NCBI GenBank assembly: GCA_009829735.1
Contig: CM020618.1
Coordinates: forward strand, 1,356,425-1,420,424
Source: Pyropia yezoensis
Taxonomy: Eukaryota > Rhodophyta > Bangiophyceae > Bangiales > Bangiaceae
Direction of reading: 5' to 3'
DNA length: 64,000 bases
Positions 33,366 to 42,372 of this stretch are shown here, piece after piece. The translations under genes and the position numbers were made by a program. The stretch's first letter is position 1. Every line of letters begins with the position of its first letter. A model generated the notes under the pieces. That model was given only the letters and a program-made list of their open reading frames with translations. It did no database searches and was not told the DNA's origin.

Positions 33366-33725
33366 ATGCGGCAAGATGGTATACGAGATGGTCGGGACCC
33401 GTGGAAACACTCTTAGAGTGTTTCCACGGGTACCAACCATCTCGCATACCATCTCGCATATTTTTTCGGAATGCTCATTTAAGGCGCCACGTGGCCGTTG
33501 AATGTCCAGTTGGCCAATGGGAGAGCCGCGCGGGCTCGTGGGTCCCCGGTGGAGGCCCGATTCGGGCCGTCGATTCAGATTCAGAGGGGAAAGGAGTTGC
33601 TGTAGTTGATTCAAGTCTCGAGTGCCACGTACACGACAGAGATGGTGGCGACTTGGTTTATACCATCTCGGAAACGATCTACCCCCCCCTAGTTCGTTTC
33701 CGAGATGGTCTAGACCATCTCGTTT
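33366..33725. repeat. Cluster of long palindromes with CGAGATGGT motifs
   Basis: ACCCGTGGAAACACTCT (33397-33413) and AGAGTGTTTCCACGGGT (33415-33431) form a perfect 17-bp hairpin with a 1-nt loop. The flanks, made of AGATGGTAT and CGAGATGGT repeats, extend pairing imperfectly to 33366-33459. A second pair, ACCATCTCGGAAACGA (33662-33677) and TCGTTTCCGAGATGGT (33694-33709), is perfect. Positions 33701-33722 are a 22-bp palindrome. CGAGATGGT occurs six times here in either orientation. This may be a transposon end or a foldback element. Confidence 0.7.
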
Positions 33726-34139
33726 CGGCTTGTGGGACGCCATATTGGGCTAGAACTGGCCCCGTTTGAAGGTTTCGCGGCATGTGTGAAAGCTTTGAGA
33801 CATGATTCGAGGGTCCTGCCTGCATTTCGGCGCGTACATACTGCAGGGGGGGGATGGACGCGGGTCATTGTGCTGTGCCGGCCCGATCGACACAGTTGCT
33901 GGCGCCCACTCGCGTGGATCCCTCCGGCTGGGGACTAGCACATGTCTGGCAGCCCTGTGTCCACGAGCGCTGACACGTACCCGGCCCAGCTATGCTGGGC
34001 GACGTCCTGGGGCAGCCACGCGTGGCCAATCCGCGGTTCTTTTGGCCGGTGGGGGCGCGGGGGGGGGGCGCTCACAGCAGCCTCGGGGCGGCCGCTTCGC
34101 GTCGGCCCGCCATGCCGGGGAGTGTTCCAGGGGGTACGG
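33726..34139. other. Unassigned region
   Basis: No gene is recognised. Composition shifts from balanced to very GC-rich toward the repeats on the right. It could be the left part of the Harbinger element. Confidence 0.35.
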
Positions 34140-34440
34140 GGGGCGGCGGCCAAGCGTGGCGGGCGTGGAACGCTGTTATTTTTTGGGGGGGCGCCAACGG
34201 CCCCGGAATGCCGATGCACACCAGCCGTCGTCGCCGCGTGGCCCGACGATTCGAGGGGGCATGGGGGCGCGTGGCGTGCTGTTTGAGGGGGGGGGCCGCC
34301 AGCGGCCCCGAAATGGCTGATCCGACCAGGCGGTCGGAACCGCATGGCGCGCTCCTTGGCTGGGGGGGCGCGTGGTGTGCTGTTTCAGGGGGGGGGGCGC
34401 CAGCGGCCTCGAAAAGGCTGATCCATCCCGGCGGTCAGGG
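34140..34440 (+). repeat. Imperfect direct repeats of about 100 bp
   Basis: Three related units carry GCGTGG(T/C)GTGCTGTTT, then a G run and GCGCCAGCGGCC followed by CGAAA(T/A)GGCTGATCC. They start near 34160, 34265 and 34365. They lie upstream of the transposase gene, as subterminal repeats often do. Confidence 0.6.
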
Positions 34441-34599
34441 CTGGGCTGCTGTCCCTGTCCCCATCGCCGTCGTCACCACCACCGTCGGCGCGCGCTGCCA
34501 GTCGCCACCATCGCCGCGTCTGCCACCGCCATCTCGCCACCGTTGCGGTGTCCACCGCCACCTCGCCACCGTCGCGCACACGACCGCCGTGGCCGCCAC

Positions 34600-35060
34600 C
34601 GTCGCTGCGACCACCATCACGGCGGCTACCGGATCCACCGCCGCGGCCACGAGCATCGAGGCCACCACCATCGCGGCGACCGCCGCCGCGGCCGCGTAGC
34701 CGTCGCGGCCACCACCATCGCGGCCACCATCGCGGCCGCAACCTTCGCTACCAGCACCATCGCAGGTAACACCGTCGCGGCCACGACCATCTCGGCGGCC
34801 ATCGTCGCGGCCGCCACCGTCGCGGCCACTACCATCGGCCGCCACCGTCGCGGCCGCGTAGCCGTCGCGGGTGCCACCATCGCGGGTGCCACCGTCGCGG
34901 GTGCCACCATCGCGGCCGCCACCGTCGCGGCCGCCACCGGCGCCGCCACCGTCGCGGCCGCCACCGTCGCGGCCGCCACCGTCGCGGCCGCCACCGTCGT
35001 GACTGCTGCCGTCGCGGCCACCGCCATCGCGGCGACCGCCGCCGCGGCCGTAACTGGCAA
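34600..35060 (+). repeat. GC-rich minisatellite (about 15-bp unit)
   Basis: The unit is GTCGCGGCCGCCACC, with variants in ATCGCGG and GGTGCCACC. It gives long low-complexity open frames on both strands (Ala/Thr/Val on plus, Asp/Gly/Arg on minus). I do not take these as genes. Confidence 0.85.
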
Positions 35061-35094
35061 GGGCATCCTCTGGCAACTTTGAGGGGGACTCGCC

Positions 35095-36492
35095 ATGGCC
35101 ACCCACCATCCCGGAGATCGGGAGGCTTGGGGGGTGTCCGACGGATCGGGCGACGAGGCGCGCGCCGCCGTTGTGGCTTCGCAGCTGTCTTTGTGCCGGC
35201 GAAAGCACTATGTCGCTCTGTCGGGTGCTATTGCGCGGCGCCGAGGCCGGGGCGGATCTGTCCCAGGCCGCCGCGCCAACCGGCGTCGCGATTTTGACGT
35301 CGGCTTTCGTGGCATCCAGCGGGACTACTTCGGCTTGGATGGCCATCCTCCTGTTTATGGCGAGCAGGACTTTGAGACGCGCTTCCGCGTGCCCCGCAGC
35401 GTGTTCATGGATGTCTACAATGACGTCAAGGACCTCCCCTACTGGAAGAGGTCCACTCACGCAACAGAGCGCTCGCAGGCGTACGGGCTGCAGAAGGTTG
35501 TGGCCGCTTTTCGCGTGCTCGCATATGGCGAGGCCGCCGATCGGCCTGACGAGTACTTGCGCTTGGCCAAGTCAACCACCGCCATGGCCACACAGATGCT
35601 CGTGGACCACATCGTCGACAACTACGAGGATTCTTATTTGCGGCCGCCCACCAACGCGGAGCTGGCCCACATCCTCGACCGTAACGAGCAGCGGGGCATG
35701 CCGGGGTGCATGGGGAGCATCGACTGCTCACACTGGGTGTGGCGGATGTGTCCGAAGGCGCAGGCCGGGCAATACCAGGATTACAAGAAGCGGCGGTCGG
35801 TGGTAATGGAAACGGTTTGCGATGAGGATCTCTACATTTGGCATTTTTTTGTGGGGGCGCCCGGGAGCCACAATGACATTAACGTGTGGGGTCAGTCGCC
35901 GTTATGCATGGACGTGATGAGCGGGGCGTGGCCGCCTGATATTTTTGAGTTTACTTTGAACGGCCGCAGTCGTCGTTTGTTGTATTACTTGGCTGATGGC
36001 GTCTATCCCCATTTCCCCATTTTTGCCCGCCCCTTCTCGCGCGCCGCCAACAGCACCACGAAGAAGCGCACGTACAACCGGCTCCAGGAGGCACTGCGCA
36101 AGGACGTTGAGCGCCTCTACGGGGTCATGACGGCGCGGTTTCATATCCTGCAACACCCAGCGAAGTTCCACAGCATGGACCGCATCATCCGCACCGCCAA
36201 AGCCGTCGCTATTCTACACAACATGGTCGTCGTCCAGCGACGCGACGGGTACCTTTCCCGGCGCCGCATGGGCGACGCATATGGGGTCCCTGGGGCTGCG
36301 GCGGGCCGCCGTGGTGGTCGCGGAAGCCGCGGCGGCGGCGGCGGCCGCGGCAGCGGCGGCCGCGGCGGCCGCGGCAGCGGCGGCGGCGGCGGCGGCCGAC
36401 GACAACTCAGCCGCGGAGCGGAGCGACGAACCGGCAGCTGGCGGACCTGGCGAGCGTTCCGAAGGTGGGGGTGTGGCGGCCGCGGGGAGTGA
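35095..36492 (+). CDS. PIF/Harbinger transposase (DDE, Plant_tran type)
   Basis: The 465-residue product carries the full catalytic core of PIF/Harbinger transposases, which cut and paste DNA elements with 3-bp targets. A basic N-terminus is followed by a helical segment (FETRFRVPRSVFMDVYNDV). The catalytic triad is D210 in GCMGSIDCSHW, D301 in YYLADGVYPHF and E339 in LRKDVERLYGVMTARFHIL. The family motifs GQYQDYKKRRSVVMETV, WHFFVGAPGSHNDINV and AILHNMVV are all present. The ATG at 35095 follows the minisatellite directly. The last 80 or so residues are Gly/Arg/Ser repeats from a CGG-rich tract and may be a low-complexity extension. No frameshift is seen, so this gene could be active. Its usual partner, a Myb-like protein, is encoded on the minus strand at 38817-39472. 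Confidence 0.93.
   Translation: MATHHPGDREAWGVSDGSGDEARAAVVASQLSLCRRKHYVALSGAIARRRGRGGSVPGRRANRRRDFDVGFRGIQRDYFGLDGHPPVYGEQDFETRFRVPRSVFMDVYNDVKDLPYWKRSTHATERSQAYGLQKVVAAFRVLAYGEAADRPDEYLRLAKSTTAMATQMLVDHIVDNYEDSYLRPPTNAELAHILDRNEQRGMPGCMGSIDCSHWVWRMCPKAQAGQYQDYKKRRSVVMETVCDEDLYIWHFFVGAPGSHNDINVWGQSPLCMDVMSGAWPPDIFEFTLNGRSRRLLYYLADGVYPHFPIFARPFSRAANSTTKKRTYNRLQEALRKDVERLYGVMTARFHILQHPAKFHSMDRIIRTAKAVAILHNMVVVQRRDGYLSRRRMGDAYGVPGAAAGRRGGRGSRGGGGGRGSGGRGGRGSGGGGGGRRQLSRGAERRTGSWRTWRAFRRWGCGGRGE
36310..36410 (+). repeat. CGG-rich simple repeat in the transposase tail
   Basis: GGC and GCGGCC triplets repeat almost without break. They encode Gly/Arg on the transposase frame. Confidence 0.8.
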
Positions 36493-37198
36493 GAACCCGA
36501 CTGCCGGCCGCCCTGGCGGACGTGCTAGAGGTGGGGGCGGGGCGGCCGCTCCTGGATGCGTTCATTCAGCATATGGCGGAGCTGCCGCCCGGCCCGTAGG
36601 CGCCGGGAGAGGCAGACGAGGAGGTGGAGGGGATGTAGAGGCGGACCAGGCGGCGGGGCCGCCCGGCCGGCGGGTGTCGAACGAGGCGCAGGGGCAGGGG
36701 GTGGCGCCGGGCGAGTTTGGCGGGCTGAGGGTGGTGGTGGTGGTGTGCCGCTCAAGGTGCAACAGCCGATGGAGGTGGGGCAGCAGGCGGTGGTGTTTCT
36801 GGGCGCGGCAGCGGGCCAGGTGGTTCTGCAGGCCGTGGTGGGACTGGGCGCGGTGGAGGCGCGGGGCGAGGGAGGGACGGCCGCTCGGCCGCCGTACAGC
36901 GGCGGTCGGCCGTGCGCAGCCCTGTTGAGCACGAGCGCCTGCGCGTGGACCTGATGGAGCATGTGTGGACGCACAGAAGGCGCGCGCTGGCTCCATATGT
37001 TCATCGGCATCACATGCTCACGCCGCAGCCGTAGTGTAGCGCGTGAGGCGCATGGAGCTAAAGGTTTTTTTTTCGCCTGCGGGTTTTTTTTTTCCTTGAA
37101 TAAGAAGCGTACGCTCTGACACACGCGGCCGGTCGGGCTCGTCCGCACAGCCGATGTGCGAAAACGCTAAGGCGGCCGCCCAGGCGCGACTGGCGGCC
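36493..37198. other. Region 3' of the transposase
   Basis: No convincing gene is seen. Two T-rich tracts near 37060-37100 separate the very GC-rich left part from the tandem repeats on the right. Confidence 0.4.
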
Positions 37199-37376
37199 GG
37201 CCAAGTTGCGTGCCTGGGCGCGGCTAACGGGCAGACGCCCAGGCAGCCCCGGCGATCGGCCAAGGTGCGTGCCTGGGCGCGGCTGACGGGCAGACGCCCA
37301 GGCAGCCCCCGGCGACTGGCCAAGGTGCGTGCCCGGCGCGGCTGACGGGCAGACGCCCAGGCAGCCCCCGGCGACC
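37199..37376 (+). repeat. 60-bp tandem repeat, three copies
   Basis: Units at 37199-37257, 37258-37317 and 37318-37376 share GGCCAAG(G/T)TGCGTGCC, then CGGGCAGACGCCCAGGCAGC. They are more than 90% identical and differ mainly by 1-bp indels. Confidence 0.92.
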
Positions 37377-37869
37377 GCACAAGGCCGCCGCCGCCGCCGT
37401 GGCCGTGCACCAGGTGCGGTCAGCGGCCGCTCTATAGCGGCCGCACTGAGGGTGCGGTGCCCGTGTCGCCGCGCACCGGGTGCGGCGGCGCGGCGCCCTC
37501 CCACCGTCGAGTGCGGGCAGCGGATCATGGCGCACGAGGGGGGCGGGGAAGGTACCTCGCAGCTCTGCGCACTCTGGGTAGGAGGGCGCACACAGGGCGA
37601 ATGTGCCTCGCGTGGACTCCTTTTTTTGACAGGTCTCCGTAGAGAAAAAAGACGTGAGGTGCATCGTGCAAAGGTTTATGGCAGAGAAGCATGCATGAAA
37701 CAAAGTCTACGCCCGACACCCAGTGATGATCACAGATGAAGACAAGCAGCAAGACGTTCAGGACAAAAGCAAAACACCAACGAAAAAAAAACAGCGCTCG
37801 ACAGACACAGAAACACAAACCAGGAAAAAAAAAAAGAGACACCACCGGCACAGCAAAGCCACAAACCCA
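37377..37869. other. Unassigned region with A-rich stretch
   Basis: No gene is recognised. The part from 37600 to 37869 has markedly lower GC than its surroundings, with runs of A, and looks like 3' untranslated sequence of the minus-strand frame ending at 37870. Confidence 0.4.
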
Positions 37870-38060
37870 TCAAAGGTACAGGTCATCTTCGTCTTCGTCC
37901 TCCTCCAGCTCCTTCACGTCCCCAATTAGGGTCCCAAACTCATCGTCGTCGTCAGGCACATTACCAAAGCCGTCATCGTCCTGAGGGTCCTCTGACCCAG
38001 ACAGGGAGAGTGTAGGAGAAACGTAAAGGGCCGCCCGCTTCGGCCCTTTACCTTGCTGCT
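37870..38060 (-). CDS. Possible 3' exon with acidic tail
   Basis: On the minus strand an open frame ends at the stop 37872-37870. Its last 50 or so residues are strongly acidic (EDPQDDDGFGNVPDDDDEFG, then KELEEDEDEDDLYL). Such biased but non-repetitive acidic ends are typical of real nuclear proteins, and the adjacent low-GC sequence resembles a 3' UTR. There is no ATG in this frame nearby, and the sequence upstream (38060-38760) is Ala/Gly/Pro-rich low complexity, so the rest of the gene is not defined. It could be a further Harbinger-encoded protein or a host gene. I cannot name it. Confidence 0.35.
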
Positions 38061-38816
38061 GCGCTGTGTAGCAAACTGCAGCTGCCTCGTGACCTGCGCC
38101 CGACGGCCGACCGAGAGCAAGGCAGCCGCCGAGCGACCGCCCGTCACGGCCGTCGTGATGGACATGGCGCCGGAAGCAGACATGTGGGGCGCCGGCGTGG
38201 CCACAGCCCGCTCAGCGGGGCGCCGCGATCGGCGTAAAGTCTGCGGTCCAGCCGTGGCCGCAGATGCAGCCGCCGCCGCCGCTAGAGGCCCCCCCCAGTC
38301 CGTGCCGCACCGGTGGTGCGGGCGCCGGTGCCGGGCGACGCGGTTGTGCGGGTGGGGGGTAGGACACGCGGTTGCGCGGCCGGGCGCGGCGCGGACGGGC
38401 GGCCACGAAAAGTCGACAACGGGCGGTAGGGGAGGCGAACCCGGCGGATGGCTGCCGTCAGGGAGCGGCCAGGGAGAAGCGCAGCAGGGGGGCGTGGGTG
38501 GGGGAGTACTGGCGGCGGCCACATCCCGGCGGCCGCTGAAAAGCGGCCACCTGGAGCACTTGAACCCGCAGCGGCCCCGACGACGGACGCCACCGCGGCC
38601 TGCCCAGCAGCCGCGGCCACTGCAGTCGTCGAGGCCGCTGGGGCGGCCGCCCCCCCCGCCCCCCCCCCCCCGCACGCCCCCTCCCCTATCCGCCCCCCTG
38701 CACCGGCGGCCGCCCCTGCGGCCGCCCCAGCGCTCAGCACATCTGCTCCTTCTGCTTCATGCACTTCCCGGGCAGCAGCTCCCGCAGAAGGGCCCGATGG
38801 AGCGGGCCCCGTCCCA
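38061..38816. other. Low-complexity GC-rich region
   Basis: Open frames on both strands are Ala/Pro/Gly-rich and cannot be told apart by domain content. Part may belong to the minus-strand frame ending at 37870. Confidence 0.35.
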
Positions 38817-39472
38817 CTAGCCCCGCCGCTGTTGGCGGCCGCGCCCGTGGGCGGCCGACCGTTGTTGCGCAGCCAAGTGGGCCGCGATCAGTTCGTCGGC
38901 CCGTCTGGCCAGAAAGTCACGAAAGCGTGGCTCGTCCCGAATTGCGGGTGCCGACAAAAGTCGCGACGATGTTGCGGTCACGGGGCCGCCTCCGCAAGCA
39001 CGTTCAGCGCCTTCGTGTTTGCCTCGCCCTCCTGCTTAAACGCCTTGTCGCGGGCTGCCTGCGCGAGCTCCGCCAGCGTTGACTGCGTTCCCAGCGGGCG
39101 GTCCGCAAAGGTAGCCGGTCGCTGGCGCTTGCCAGCCGCCAGGCCGTCCGCTCGCGTCCCCTCCTGGTCGCCGCCGCCATCAGTCGTGGCCGCGTCCGTC
39201 GCGGCCGCGTCCGCTGCGGCCGCATCACGCGCGCTGAGGTCGTCGCCCACGCTCGCCACGGCGTTCGCTGCACCCACCGCCGCGCCAGCAGGGCGGCGGC
39301 CGCGGCGGCGTGCCGCCATGGCCTCCATTGCAGCGGCGCCGCTATACTTGTCGGAAATCTTCAATACGCGCCAGCAGTCAATCCAGTAGTCCGCCCTCGC
39401 CTCCGCGGTCTTGAGGATGGGGTGCGGCACGTACTTGCCCAGCCTGATGGCCTCGTACTCGTCGCGGTTCTC
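38817..39472 (-). pseudogene. Harbinger second protein (Myb/NAM-associated-like), 5' end in gap
   Basis: The visible start, leaving the N gap, reads EYEAIRLGKYVPHPILKT, then DYWIDCWRVLKISDKYSG. This resembles the CW-x-LLK-x-x-KW core of the NAM-associated/Myb-like proteins that accompany PIF/Harbinger transposases. An Ala-rich linker follows, then RPLGTQSTLAELAQAARDKA, comparable to the RPxGxKxAK motif of that family. This frame stops at 38978, but the frame next to it continues with EPRFRDFLARRADELIAAHL and ends at 38817-38819. One extra base in a C run near 38980 would join the two. The protein normally binds the element ends and helps the transposase enter the nucleus. It is convergent with the transposase gene. 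The N-terminal Myb region is in the gap. Confidence 0.65.
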
Positions 39473-39972
39473 NNNNNNNNNNNNNNNNNNNNNNNNNNNN
39501 NNNNNNNNNNNNNNNNNNNNNNNNNNNNNNNNNNNNNNNNNNNNNNNNNNNNNNNNNNNNNNNNNNNNNNNNNNNNNNNNNNNNNNNNNNNNNNNNNNNN
39601 NNNNNNNNNNNNNNNNNNNNNNNNNNNNNNNNNNNNNNNNNNNNNNNNNNNNNNNNNNNNNNNNNNNNNNNNNNNNNNNNNNNNNNNNNNNNNNNNNNNN
39701 NNNNNNNNNNNNNNNNNNNNNNNNNNNNNNNNNNNNNNNNNNNNNNNNNNNNNNNNNNNNNNNNNNNNNNNNNNNNNNNNNNNNNNNNNNNNNNNNNNNN
39801 NNNNNNNNNNNNNNNNNNNNNNNNNNNNNNNNNNNNNNNNNNNNNNNNNNNNNNNNNNNNNNNNNNNNNNNNNNNNNNNNNNNNNNNNNNNNNNNNNNNN
39901 NNNNNNNNNNNNNNNNNNNNNNNNNNNNNNNNNNNNNNNNNNNNNNNNNNNNNNNNNNNNNNNNNNNNNNNN
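39473..39972. other. Assembly gap (500 N)
   Basis: Exactly 500 N lie between the Harbinger second protein and the E5 gag, so the right end of the Harbinger element and the left part of E5 are unseen. Confidence 0.99.
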
Positions 39973-40499
39973 CCGGCAAAGTCTGCCGCAACACATTGGT
40001 CGCCTCCCGACGGACAGTTTCCGCGAGGAGTGGATTGACGACTCCAGTTGAGTCTCGGTCCGCCTCCGGGAGTCCACCTGAGGGGTAACCACGTTCCTCA
40101 GGGGTCTCAACCGGGGGCATGGGCGCGAGCCCATCGCCGACCAACGGAGGTCCGCCGTCCTCCGAAAGCCTAGTTGGCGATGGCTCCATGCCAAAGTTGG
40201 CTCCAACCCGAGTGGAACTCGCGGGGACAGTCCTCACCCCTTGGGACGTTCCCGTTGAGTATACCACGCGGTGGCCAGACTTCGGCCCACCCACGTCAGA
40301 AGTGTCACCCGAGTGAACTCCCGACTGAGTCGGGGTGGCCTGTTTGCCCGCCCGCACTTCCAGTCCTGCTGGCTTGAGGGACCTCTAGTCCCTCTGCGAC
40401 CCCAGGTAAACCCACCTGTGTCTCACCAGTATTCAAAGGCACTGAAGTACGTGCGTCACCCGTGTACTCCCCGGACGACGGGGGGTCCGAGCTAGCCAT
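39973..40499 (-). pseudogene. E5 gag N-terminal part
   Basis: The ATG at 40499 begins MASSDPPSSGEYTGDARTSV. One frame stops at 40305, while the neighbouring frame continues with HRVVYSTGTSQGVRTV, PPVETPEERGYPSGG and NPLLAETVRREATNVLRQ to the gap. E1 has indels at different positions, so comparing the two shows which runs are unreliable. No core domain is in view. Confidence 0.75.
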
Positions 40500-40601
40500 G
40501 TTGGCTAACGATCCGTATGACACGGTCCAAGTCCACCGTTCCTCTGAGACAGAGGGCCCCCTACACCCGGGTGCACCCGGAGGTAAAGTTTACCTCTGTC
40601 C

Positions 40602-40618
40602 CCTGCTGCTCCACCAAA
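40602..40618 (-). other. E5 primer-binding site
   Basis: Directly inside the LTR the minus strand reads TT, then TGGTGGAGCAGCAGG. The site agrees with that of E3 at most positions. It predicts a priming tRNA ending in CTGCTCC-A-CCA. Confidence 0.65.
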
Positions 40619-41086
40619 TGTGGCAAAAACCACTCGCACACACAGTACCCAAGTTGGGGCGGTGTGCGAGGGCTGCCTCCCGTGTCGGGGGAACCGGAAG
40701 AAGTGCAAGTCGCACACACTCTATCCCTGTTGTGGGGCAATCCCCCCACGGACAAACAAGAAGATGGTGTGTGGTCCAACAGTTTCTTGGTCGGGACGGG
40801 GACGCAGGGCCAAGCCCCGCTGTCCCTCCCCTTATCCCCCCAGGGTCCACTCAGAATCTCGCCACTCAGAATCTCCCACCCCAGCACCTGCCCACCGGGC
40901 CACACGAAAATTCAAGACGATAAATGCAGAAAACCCTCAAATCCAAGTTGGATTTACTACTAAGCTAACTATCCCGAACTTAGGGAATATGGACCCAAAT
41001 GCAGGGGGAGGAACGGACCAGGCTAGTGGCCTGCCGCCCCTTGCATGGCACGTGTTGCCCCCTACCTGGGGGTCAATACTGCCACA
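40619..41086 (-). repeat. E5 5' LTR (468 bp)
   Basis: The LTR has the same length as the E1 LTR and is almost identical to it, with TGTGGCA and TGCCACA ends. TGCAC follows at 41087, the candidate 5-bp target duplication. Its partner would be beyond the gap. Confidence 0.93.
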
Positions 41087-42372
41087 TGCACCGCCCCCGG
41101 CGCCTGGGCCTCGAGCCGCCAGAAAAGCACCGCGCGGCCGCGGCCACCTGCGCGTTACGGTCGGCGGTGGCGCGGCGGCGCCCACCCCCCGCGGCCTCGA
41201 GCATGTCTCCCAGCACCAGCTGGCCCAGACACAGCACCCTCGCCAGCCGCACCCGCCCGTCCACGTCGGCGGGCGCCTCGGCCAGTACCGGCGCCGCCGT
41301 GCCGGCGCCGCCGCCGCCACCAGGACCGCCACCGGCGCCGCCGCCGCTGGTACGACTGCCGCTGTCACCCCCCGACTCCGACCACAAGCACCACCCGCGG
41401 CGGGGGTAGCGGGCGGCCTGGTCCCCTGCCTCTGCGACGGCCGCCACCAACACTGCCGCGCGGGCCGCCGCAGCGGCCGCCGCGGGGGTACCCCCCCCCC
41501 CCCGCCCCCACCGCCACCAGCCGGCCGGCGCAGCGGCACCAGAAGGCACAAACGCTGCAGCGGCTTGGAGCAGCGGCAGCGGTAGCGGCGGCGGTGGGAG
41601 CGTGAGCGGGAGCCCCGCCTTCCCCCCCCCCCCCCGCATCCCGGCCTGCCCCCCTCCAACGCCGCCACCGCCAATGCCAGCAGCAGCTCGCCGGCAAGGC
41701 CCGTCGAAAGCCCCCACACGCCCCGCCGCCGCCGTCACCGGCGCGGCCACCCCAGCCGGCGCGGCCCCTCGCCGCCAGCAGCTGCCGCAGGAGGGGCACA
41801 TACGAGCCCGCGGCGCCGGCGGGGGCGGCCAGCTCGGCAACCGCCACCGCGAGCGCCGCGTCCGCCTCGGTGTCGGCAATACGTGAGACCCCCCTGACCC
41901 CACTTTCCCGCCGCCGCCGCCACTGGCGATCGCGTCAAGGCTATCGTCCGAGTAGCAAGTGGGGGGGTAGGGGAAGCGGCGGCCGCCGTCGAGGGCGCGC
42001 CCGGCCGGCCCCGGTTGCGTGCCTAGCCGCCGCGGGAGTGTCCCCGCCCGAGCTGCGGCGTCGAGGGCCAGGGGTGGCGGCGGCGAGGGCTGCCACTGCC
42101 GGGGTGGTGCCGCCGCCGCACCGCTGGGGAGGCGGCGCCGCCGCTGCCGCGCCGCCTCTTTCGTCTCTGCTGGCGGTGGCAGCGGCGTCGGCAGTGACGG
42201 CCGCGGCGGCGGCCGCCGTTACGCGGCGGCCGTCGGCGGCAGCAAAGCGCTGCGAGTCGCTTCTCGAAGGTGCGCGCAGCTGGCACACGGCCACGTGGCC
42301 AATGAGGTGGAGCAGCCATCCGAGGCGCGTCGCGTCCACCGCCATTGCCCTGTCCGACTCTGACGCCGACGC
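41087..42372 (-). pseudogene. Condensin complex subunit 1 (CAP-D2/Cnd1)-like, truncated
   Basis: Minus-strand segments in several frames match the C-terminal half of Cnd1, a HEAT-repeat subunit of condensin that compacts mitotic chromosomes. In order they are: LGWLLHLIGHVAVCQL (near 42320, Cnd1 LAGDVALQQLVHLE), ADTEADAALAVAVAELA and YVPLLRQLL (41885-41780, Cnd1 DDTEAELIR and FVPLLLKV), ARAAVLVAAVAEAGDQAARY (near 41420, Cnd1 VRSNLMVATGDLAIRFP) and VRLARVLCLGQLVLGDMLEA (near 41220, Cnd1 VRKTAGLVMTHLILKDMVKV). Gly- and Ala-rich linkers separate them. The gene is cut at 41086 by the LTR of E5, inside the conserved block. Open frame continues upstream to 43272 but I cannot match it. Frame breaks lie at G/C runs. 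Confidence 0.6.

Larger units (their letters stand above)
39973..41086 (-). mobile_element. E1-family element E5, 5' end only
   Basis: Reading leftward on the minus strand, this holds a complete 5' LTR, primer-binding site, the palindromic leader and the start of gag, cut by the N gap. It is nearly identical to the corresponding parts of E1 (1-625 and the E1 LTR). Its right end falls inside the condensin-like gene. Confidence 0.92.

Noticed and set aside
34372..35460. Long open frames on both strands over the minisatellite
   Set aside because: They only translate the 15-bp repeat (Ala/Thr/Val or Asp/Gly/Arg) and overlap the transposase start.
37199..37376. Possible CRISPR-like array
   Set aside because: The units are direct tandem copies with no unique spacers, in eukaryotic DNA.
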